Shown: positions 58,695-64,000 of the stretch, one piece after another
Position numbering within the stretch: position 1 is the first letter of the stretch
How the letters are laid out: every line of letters starts with the position of its first letter
Origin: Armatimonas sp043757465
GTDB lineage: Bacteria > Armatimonadota > Armatimonadia > Armatimonadales > Armatimonadaceae
Length of the DNA: 64,000 bases
Direction: 5' to 3'
Assembly (NCBI RefSeq): GCF_043757465.1
Contig: NZ_JAYVPL010000075.1
Span: forward strand, 62,001-126,000
The notes under the pieces: model-generated
Seen by the model: only the letters and a program-made list of their open reading frames with translations
What the model was told of the DNA's origin: nothing
Database searches by the model: none
Program-made: the position numbers and the translations under genes

Positions 58695-59915
58695 TTAACG
58701 CGGAATCTGCTTTCCCTCGCGCAGTGCCGGGAGCCACGCACTCCAGCAGCGTTTTTCATAGGCTGCCTGGGAGTTGTTTTCGTTCTGGTGGCCCGCAACG
58801 GGAAGCAGTATCAGCTCTTTGTGACTCTGGATCTGATTCGCGGCGGCGATAATTCCCTCCGGCGGACAGGTCTCGTCAATCAAGCCGCAGCCGATCAGCA
58901 CAGGGCACTTGATCCGCGACGCGAAGTTGGCAACATCGAAGTAGCGGCTGGCTTCGCGCACTTTATTTTTATCTTTGTTGCCTGCGTTATTGATCCACTG
59001 CGGCCAGCCGGGCGCACGTCCTATATCTGGGCCGAGCATATCGCAGCCCGCAGGAACTGAGGCGAGGGCAGCCGTTACTTTCGGATGAAAGCCCGCTGTC
59101 ATCAGCGCCTGCAAGCCGCCCTGGCTCCCGCCCATCACCACCAGCGTTTTGCCGTCCCAGTCTGGGTGCTCGGTCAAGTACTGCGCGGCGCGGTAGCAGG
59201 AGAGATACATCCGCAAGAAGTAGCTGGTCTCCGGGCTGTCGTTGCCAATAGCGGGGTAGTTATTCAGCGGCCCGCGACTCTGCCCCTCGTAGAACGCGGG
59301 CGGTTGGTCAATGGGAAGATCATGGGCCTCGATGTTGAGCGCCAGCCAGCCGTCGGCGGCGCGGTCCGTGACCCAGTTTTTGGGCAGGCCATAGACCCCG
59401 GCCCACTGGACAATTAAGAGCGCGGGAAGCTTTGTCTTTCCCGCCAGTTGCGCCGTGTGCCCCTGGATCTTCGTTCCCCGGATATTATCTAGGGTGAGCT
59501 TGGAGTACAGAACCCCTGCCTTGCCGGATATCCCACGCTCCAGCTTCGGGTTGGCGGGGATACGCTCCAGCTCCTTCACTTTCGCGGCCCAGAAAGCATC
59601 AAAATTAGCGGGGCGCTTCGCCGAGAGCATGACTTTCTCCGGCGCTGCGACGGCACCACCCCGGCTGCGTGAGCCTTGCAGCACGAGCAGAAGTGCGCCC
59701 GGTTTTTCAAAGCGCGCCTCTACAGTGCCAACGCCCTTGGTAAGCGCTAAACTCCCCTTGCTCTGCTCCGTCAGGCCGCCTTTCTTGACAACATAGTCCA
59801 CCTTTTCAGGGGGCATGCCCTCACCTACCCACACGATGCTCCAGCGAACCATCTCACCCACTCTGTAGACACCATCGGCATGATCCGCTGTGACCATAAA
59901 ACGCGCTGCTTGCAT
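58695..59915 (-). CDS. Acetylxylan esterase/cephalosporin-C deacetylase-like hydrolase
   Basis: A 406-residue protein with an N-terminal beta domain (about 1-105) and an AXE1-type alpha/beta-hydrolase. The core has LVVMGGSQGGLQALMTAGFH (Ser nucleophile in GGSQGG), LIGCGLIDETCPPEGIIAAA (acid Asp) and LLPVAGHQNENN (His). The WDGK and RGPLNNYPAIGNDSPETSYF stretches are typical of AXE1 members that deacetylate sugars. No signal peptide is evident at the N-terminus. AAGGA lies 9 bases before the ATG. It is upstream of the cytochrome gene, 10 bases apart, possibly one transcript. Confidence 0.87.
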   Translation of the reverse strand: MQAARFMVTADHADGVYRVGEMVRWSIVWVGEGMPPEKVDYVVKKGGLTEQSKGSLALTKGVGTVEARFEKPGALLLVLQGSRSRGGAVAAPEKVMLSAKRPANFDAFWAAKVKELERIPANPKLERGISGKAGVLYSKLTLDNIRGTKIQGHTAQLAGKTKLPALLIVQWAGVYGLPKNWVTDRAADGWLALNIEAHDLPIDQPPAFYEGQSRGPLNNYPAIGNDSPETSYFLRMYLSCYRAAQYLTEHPDWDGKTLVVMGGSQGGLQALMTAGFHPKVTAALASVPAGCDMLGPDIGRAPGWPQWINNAGNKDKNKVREASRYFDVANFASRIKCPVLIGCGLIDETCPPEGIIAAANQIQSHKELILLPVAGHQNENNSQAAYEKRCWSAWLPALREGKQIPR

Positions 59916-59943
59916 TGTATATTCCTTTGACTAGACAAAAACA

Positions 59944-59972
59944 AAAGCCTTCTGATTTTACCAGAAGGCTTT
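59944..59972 (-). terminator. Intrinsic terminator of tRNA-Gly
   Basis: On the minus strand AAAGCCTTCTG, loop GTAAAAT, CAGAAGGCTTT followed by TGTTTTTG: an 11-bp perfect stem and a T-rich tail right after the tRNA-Gly 3' end. Confidence 0.85.
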
Positions 59973-59975
59973 GAG

Positions 59976-60047
59976 AGCGGGAGACGAGACTCGAACTCGC
60001 GACATTTTGCTTGGGAAGCAAACGCTCTACCACTGAACTACTCCCGC
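59976..60047 (-). tRNA. tRNA-Gly (anticodon CCC)
   Basis: A 72-base tRNA. Acceptor GCGGGAG/CTCCCGC with discriminator T, D loop TAGTTCAGTGGTAGAGC, anticodon stem TTTGC/GCAAA around TTCCCAA giving CCC (Gly, codon GGG), and T arm GCGAGTTCGAGTCTCGT. The 3' CCA is not encoded. Confidence 0.97.
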
Positions 60048-60089
60048 AGCGCCTACGATTCTATCGGGTTTTCGCTGGGTGTGCAAGGC

Positions 60090-60649
60090 TCAATAGGCCC
60101 GCTTGCCAGTCCATTCTCTCGTGGGGTCTTCGTCGCCGCTGCCCCACTTTCCCGTGAACGACTCGCCATCGTCGCTGAGGACAAACCAGCCTTGTCCCCC
60201 GGAAGAGCCATGCTCCGTCCAAGTAAACGTCAGCCGGTCTCCGATCAGTATTCCCTCGATTACTCCTTCACTGGACGGATAGCTACCCGTGACACGGTTG
60301 CCATGAATCTCCAGGGTGAGCTCGCCAAACGTAGCACTCCACTTCCCAGAAAAAGTTCTTGTGCCGCGTCGCGTGAGCAGATAGACCGGTTGGAGCTTTA
60401 GCGCGTCTTTGACGGACTGGGCAGGGCCATCGGGAAGCTGCGTGGCCAATATCTCGGACTTACCTTCCTGCACCGCCCCGACTTTTCCATAGAGCTGTGC
60501 CAGGCTGAGGGCATACTTGACGACATCATCGCCGCTCCAGCGCTTGCCACGGGGCGGCACCACCCGCGCCCCAGCGTTTCCAGAGCACGCACACTGGCAG
60601 GAGCCTGTTCCTGCTGGATCACAATCGGCGGAACGAGAGGAAGCATCAT
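60090..60649 (-). pseudogene. Frameshifted gene with beta-barrel-like C-terminal repeats
   Basis: Two frames are needed for one sensible protein. The first (from the ATG at 60649) reads MMLPLVPPIVIQQEQAPASV then RALETLG; near 60561-60572 the frame changes and continues ARVVPPRGKRWSGDDVVKYA, LAQLYGKVGAVQEGKSEI and on to the end. The C-terminal part has two GKW-type repeats (TFSGKWSATFGELTLEIHGN, ESFTGKWGSGDEDPTREWTG) like small lipocalin-like barrels of unknown function. The shift is at a GC-rich GGGGCGCGGG run, so an assembly error is possible, but the upstream gene is also shifted. It starts 6 bases after the upstream stop. Confidence 0.6.
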
Positions 60650-60655
60650 AGAACC

Positions 60656-61695
60656 TCATTTAAGCACGGTGAGAGTCAGAATTGTACTGGAAGGTAGGTT
60701 CACCGGAAGTGCCCAGGAGACCTCCAGCACTTTGCCGAAGTGCGTGTCCGTAACCACAGCCATGCTCTTCTCTCCCAGTGCCGTCTCCAGCTTGACCCGG
60801 AGTCCATTGAGGTTCCAGGTCGCGCCACCGAGTGCGCAGTCCGGTGCATGCATGAGTAAGCGCAGGCGCTCGCCGCTGCGCTTGGGGAGCTGTATTTGAC
60901 ATGGGGACATAGGCCCACTCAAAGCTACGGTTGTGCCAGTCCGACGGTGCGGGCGCAGTTTTTTTGTCCTGGGTGAGCAAGAAGATCGCTACGCCTGTGA
61001 TCGCCGTGTACTGCACCATGTCCATACCGTAGGCGCGGGTGAACGGCCCACAGAGATTGCGAAGGCCCGCGTGGTAGAGCGTCGCCGTGTCGCGCCAGAC
61101 CCATCGCGTCCACGCCGCCGTAGGTGGGGGAGTTGTCCTCGGTGAAGGTGCGGAAGCGATTGAAGAGATCGGTGACTTGCTTTGCTTTCTCTGCCCCCTT
61201 TGCCGCGATCTCCGGCTTGGTAAGTCTTGCACCAACCCACTCCTGTAAAAACGCACTCATCAAGGCGATATTGGTGTACTCCGGCGAGACATTGCGGTGG
61301 ACATCACCGTCGGCAGCTACCAATAGCGCGGCATCTATCTTCTCGATCAGCGCCTTGGGCAGGAGCTTGCCGTAGCGCTCCCGTGCCACAATCAGCCCCA
61401 CCCCGATAAACTCGCGCCAGTTGTGGTCCAGCTTGCGATCTTTCTGGCTCGTGCTCCCCGGCCAGACCCCGTACCACTCGCCGGGCTCGCGCTTCTGTAA
61501 GCCCACCAGCGCCTCCAGCACCGCCGCCGCCCGCGCCGCATCGCTCTGTTGGTTGCGGATCAGCAATCCCACTGCCAAGTACACCGCCGAGCGAGTGCCC
61601 TTCTGGCCTAAAAACGCCTGCGTCTGCGCGGGAGTCCACACCGCGCCAGGAGCGGGGAGAAGGAAATCTAAAAGCTCAGCTTCGAGTTGTGTCAT
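60656..61695 (-). pseudogene. Gene with two frameshifts, unrecognised product
   Basis: Three consecutive frames make one protein of about 345 residues. Part one starts MTQLEAELLDFLLPAPGAVW and runs to SPTYGGVDAMGL; near 61091-61097 it shifts to WRDTATLYHAGLRNLCGPFT and continues to SFEWAYVP; near 60897-60903 it shifts again to CQIQLPKRSGERLRLLMHAP and ends TILTLTVLK. The N-terminal part is helical with HNWREFIGVGLIVARERYGK and SPEYTNIALMSAFLQEWVGA, reminiscent of alpha-toroid lyases or heparinase-like proteins, which I cannot confirm. A TATAAT box 6 bases before the ATG suggests it was once, or still is, transcribed. Confidence 0.62.
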
Positions 61696-61701
61696 GGCAT
61701 T

Positions 61702-61707
61702 ATTATA
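61702..61707 (-). promoter_or_regulatory. -10 box (TATAAT) before the frameshifted gene
   Basis: Consensus TATAAT on the minus strand ends 6 bases before the ATG at 61695, the tightest leaderless spacing seen in the window. Confidence 0.65.
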
Positions 61708-61743
61708 GTGGATTCCGGTGGCACCGACGAGACATACAAGAAA

Positions 61744-62127
61744 TCAGAGTAGTGGGACAGGGTAGTTCTGAATGGCATGATCATCGGTTATTAGGGTGAG
61801 CCCATAGTGGAGAGCCTGGCTGATGAGCATACGGTCGAAGGGATCGCGATGCAGATCTGGAAGTTGGATAAGATGTCGTACACAGCCCTCCTCCAAGGGA
61901 AGCGTTGCAATACTGTGTAGCTGGCGCTGGGTTGGAAGATAGATTTCAGGAGACTGTGGTAAGGGGAGCTTGCCGAGTTTGTATTTGATCGTAATTTCCC
62001 AGATAGACACAACGCTCAGGAAAGTACCGTTGCTGCCATCTTCGATGGCAAGTCGCGCTTTTACAGAGAGCTGCGGATCATTTGTGATAAGCCAGAGAAA
62101 AATGTGCGTGTCGAGAAGCAGCTTCAT
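61744..62127 (-). CDS. PIN-domain toxin (VapC-like)
   Basis: A 127-residue PIN-domain RNase, toxin of a type II toxin-antitoxin pair. The acidic active-site residues are visible: Asp6 in LLLDTHIFLW, Glu44 in VSIWEITIKYKLGKL, Asp98 in HRDPFDRMLISQA and Asp115/116 in LTLITDDHAIQNY. The LDTHxxLW start and KxxLGKL helix mark the subfamily. It should cut RNA in the cytoplasm when free of antitoxin. Its ATG overlaps the antitoxin stop by 4 bases. Confidence 0.93.
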   Translation of the reverse strand: MKLLLDTHIFLWLITNDPQLSVKARLAIEDGSNGTFLSVVSIWEITIKYKLGKLPLPQSPEIYLPTQRQLHSIATLPLEEGCVRHLIQLPDLHRDPFDRMLISQALHYGLTLITDDHAIQNYPVPLL

Positions 62128-62351
62128 TTGCCCTCAAACGCATCCAGAAGTTCGTCGGGGAGGGGATCGTTAAAGTCTGCGGGAACGACAAACTGGCCCT
62201 CTGCCAAGCCGATAGGGCGCTTTTTCCGAGAAGGAATAGCTGGTTCCGAGTCTTGCTTCAGGCTACTCAGAATCAACGCAGCGAGTTCAATCCGCTCATC
62301 GTGAGAGAGCTGTTTGATTTCGTTACCATAGCGTTCGACAACATTTACCAT
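62124..62351 (-). CDS. Antitoxin partner of the PIN toxin
   Basis: A 75-residue protein directly upstream of the toxin. The N-terminal half (VVERYGNEIKQLSHDERIEL) is a small helical DNA-binding or dimerisation region. The C-terminal half, ending DFNDPLPDELLDAFEGK, is the usual antitoxin tail (DUF2281-like) that wraps around the PIN toxin. GAGGTG lies 9 bases before the ATG, and a GATAAAAT-type box is further upstream. The pair sits between the two frameshifted genes and dnaE. Confidence 0.85.
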   Translation of the reverse strand: MVNVVERYGNEIKQLSHDERIELAALILSSLKQDSEPAIPSRKKRPIGLAEGQFVVPADFNDPLPDELLDAFEGK

Positions 62352-62378
62352 TTCGTTACACCTCGTGTATTTTATCGC

Positions 62379-64000
62379 TTACTCCACCCAGGCTTTTTGG
62401 TGACCGCCTCCGAGCATTCTTCTAATTTGCTCGATCAGGCCCTCGTCGGGGTCTACGAGGATGGGGGTTTTGATGAGATACTCGCCGCTGGGGGTCTCGG
62501 CGTGCACCACTAAGGGCGAGCCGCCATCTTTGCTAGTGAACATCTCTTTGACCATGTGCAGGAGCGTGCGGTTGTTGGGGTCAATGCGCACATGGACGGT
62601 GCGCGGGCGGGCGTCGGCGGCCATGGCATTCTCGACAATGCGCTCGATCTTATCGGCGATCAGCTCGATCTGGACGTTCTTATCGGCGGCGGCAGGCTCC
62701 GCGCCTTCTTCGGGTACTTCATTCTTTAAGATGCGCTCCCGGTGCTGGGCGCGGCCAATGATCGCGACCACGGAGTTGACGATGCAGTACTTGCCCCACT
62801 CGGCGGCGCACTTGGGAAAGAGGGTCACGCTCACCGAGCCGGTGGTGTCCTCAAGCGTCACAAAGAGCATCGCACTGCCGGTCTTGGTGTACTTGGTGCG
62901 CACTTCGGTGATCATCCCACCCACGGTCACCTGCTGATTGGGCGTGCTCTCACTGATCTGATCCGCGCGCCACGCGCGCCACTTGCGGCGCAGCTCGGGC
63001 TCAAACGGCTTGACAGGGTGCTCGGTGAGGTAGAGGCCGAGCAGCTCTTTCTCCCAGCCCAGCCAGACCCCGCGGGGGTGATCCGGCACATTGGGCAGGG
63101 GCTGCACGGACTCCACCGACGCGGCGTCGTCACCCGCATCGTCGCCCCAGAGCGAGATCAGCCCCGCTTTTGCATCTTTGGCCCCACGTGCTGCCGCCGC
63201 GACGGCATCGTCGAGTGTCTCCATCAGCGCCCTTCGGTTGGGGTGGATACTCTTAAACGTCCCGGCTTTAATCAGCATCTCGATCACCGATTTCGACGTG
63301 AGACCCTCCGCAAAAACTCGGGTGCAGAAGTCTGGGAGGCTGATAAACTTGCCACCTTTCGTGCGTGCCTGTAAGATCGTCTCGATGGGGGACTTGCCGA
63401 TATTCTTGATCGCCAGGAGCCCAAAGCGAATCGCACCTTGATATTTTTTCTTATCGGTGGGTTCGCGCACCGTGAAGTCGGCGTCGGACTCGTTGACATC
63501 GGGGGGGAGAATCTCAATGCCAAGACGCTCGCACTCCTCCAGCGTATTGACCACTTTCTCGGTCTTGTCCACATAGGCCGCCATCAGCGCCGCCAGATAC
63601 TCGGCGGTGTAGTTGGCCTTCATGTAGGCCGTTTGGTAGGCGACCATGGCGTAACACGCGGCGTGGCTGTTGTGAGAGACGATTCGGTTGGCGATAAAGT
63701 TTTTCGGGCCGCCTTCTGCCATCTCGATATCATAGGTTTCCCCGATTCCGCATGGCAAAATAGAGATAATCGGATCGCCATTTTCCGCGTGGTCAAGCTG
63801 AAGATGTCGCGCAATCATCGTGCGAAAGTCTTCGGGAGTGACAACAATATAGGGCAGCTCATTGTATTTCATCGCGAAGTACGAATCTACTCGATCCATG
63901 CCATCCATCTCCCAGTAGATGCCTCCAAAGTAGAAATCACACATGCGTCCATTTGGTAGGACTTTATGCATCTCAAAAGAAATATGTTGTTCGATGAGCC
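62379..64000 (-). CDS. dnaE: DNA polymerase III alpha subunit, C-terminal part, carrying an intein (partial)
   Basis: The replicative polymerase gene enters from beyond the window. The extein part 62379-63668 (429 residues) starts SHAACYAMVAYQTAYMKANY, the conserved end of the polymerase core, followed by the fingers/beta-binding region (EILPPDVNESDADFTVREPT, RFGLLAIKNIGKSPIETILQ, a helix-hairpin-helix), the clamp-binding region, an OB fold (VTVGGMITEVRTKYTKTGSA, FVTLEDTTGSVSVTLFP) and a C-terminal domain ending KAWVE. Immediately before Ser comes an intein C-terminus, described separately, so the mature polymerase needs protein splicing. The upstream frame is open to the window edge. Confidence 0.95.
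   Translation of the reverse strand, partial: LIEQHISFEMHKVLPNGRMCDFYFGGIYWEMDGMDRVDSYFAMKYNELPYIVVTPEDFRTMIARHLQLDHAENGDPIISILPCGIGETYDIEMAEGGPKNFIANRIVSHNSHAACYAMVAYQTAYMKANYTAEYLAALMAAYVDKTEKVVNTLEECERLGIEILPPDVNESDADFTVREPTDKKKYQGAIRFGLLAIKNIGKSPIETILQARTKGGKFISLPDFCTRVFAEGLTSKSVIEMLIKAGTFKSIHPNRRALMETLDDAVAAAARGAKDAKAGLISLWGDDAGDDAASVESVQPLPNVPDHPRGVWLGWEKELLGLYLTEHPVKPFEPELRRKWRAWRADQISESTPNQQVTVGGMITEVRTKYTKTGSAMLFVTLEDTTGSVSVTLFPKCAAEWGKYCIVNSVVAIIGRAQHRERILKNEVPEEGAEPAAADKNVQIELIADKIERIVENAMAADARPRTVHVRIDPNNRTLLHMVKEMFTSKDGGSPLVVHAETPSGEYLIKTPILVDPDEGLIEQIRRMLGGGHQKAWVE
63669..64000 (-). other. Intein, C-terminal part, inserted in DnaE (runs off the window)
   Basis: 110 in-frame codons that do not belong to DnaE precede SHAACYA. 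They end with ETYDIEMAEGGPKNFIANRI then VSHN, matching intein block F (YDIEv...HNFIAN) and block G (VxHN followed by Ser). The terminal Asn is codon 63671-63669 and the +1 extein residue is Ser. The rest (SYFAMKYNELPYIVVTPEDF) may be linker or part of a homing endonuclease. Blocks A and B lie outside the window, so contiguous versus split cannot be decided. Confidence 0.9.

Noticed and set aside
61744..62351. A toxin-antitoxin pair as a novel system
   Set aside because: It is an ordinary PIN-domain toxin with a DUF2281-like antitoxin and standard 4-base overlap.
1..64000. CRISPR arrays, rRNA genes, complete insertion sequences, prophage genes
   Set aside because: No regularly spaced direct repeats, no rRNA sequence, no transposase and no phage structural genes were seen; the only recombinase is the Xer-like protein in the glmM operon.

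Overview
The window reads as a chromosomal segment of a GC-rich, free-living bacterium, most likely from the phylum Armatimonadota or a close neighbour. This assignment is an inference from gene mix: a PSD1/DUF1501 cytochrome-hydrolase pair and FG-GAP protein as in Planctomycetes, a SteA-like protein, a CdaA-CdaR-GlmM operon, many secreted esterases and peptidases, and a weak signal for Shine-Dalgarno sites. A marked property is that at least a dozen first-in-operon genes have a TANNNT-type -10 hexamer ending only 6 to 12 bases before the start codon, which implies leaderless or nearly leaderless mRNAs; Shine-Dalgarno sites appear mainly at genes inside operons.

Layout. 1-3.3 kb: end of rpoC, a parvulin foldase, a small Cys-rich secreted protein, a SteA-like protein and a VOC protein. 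3.3-13.1 kb (minus strand): two esterases, an FG-GAP protein and a DUF1501/PSD1 pair that is split by a two-gene AbiL/RloAB-like defence cassette. 13.1-24 kb: argS, an odd glycosidase-like fragment, cdaA-cdaR-glmM-xer, a stand-alone C-terminal half of CarB, a methyltransferase, a phosphohexomutase and tRNA-Leu. 24-35.3 kb: met-zincin protease, YfhO-like membrane protein, STAS protein, LivK-LivH-LivM without ATPases, NYN-LOTUS protein and a DUF697-like protein. 35.3-43.6 kb: PilT, photolyase, single-chain type IIG restriction-modification enzyme, tRNA-Ala, DinB, DnaJ-membrane protein and SRP RNA.

43.6-46.2 kb holds what I consider the most notable locus: a thioredoxin-fold gene whose only in-frame stop is a UGA exactly at the first redox Cys (U-x-x-C), followed by a hairpin with bacterial SECIS geometry, in tandem with a cytochrome b561-type membrane protein, a Tat-exported molybdopterin oxidoreductase and a secreted MsrB. 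Together they look like an extracytoplasmic redox/methionine sulfoxide repair unit led by a selenoprotein.

46.2-60 kb: dxr, rseP-type protease, beta-propeller cytochrome c, tdk, ogt, an Ada/AlkA fusion, ASCH protein, DPP-IV-like peptidase, a 131-base nested inverted repeat, lipoyl acyltransferase E2, smpB, a seven-haem lipoprotein, acetylxylan esterase-like protein and tRNA-Gly. 60-62.4 kb: two adjacent genes with three frameshifts, then a PIN toxin/antitoxin pair. 62.4 kb to the end: the C-terminal part of dnaE (minus strand), interrupted by the C-terminal part of an intein that runs off the window.
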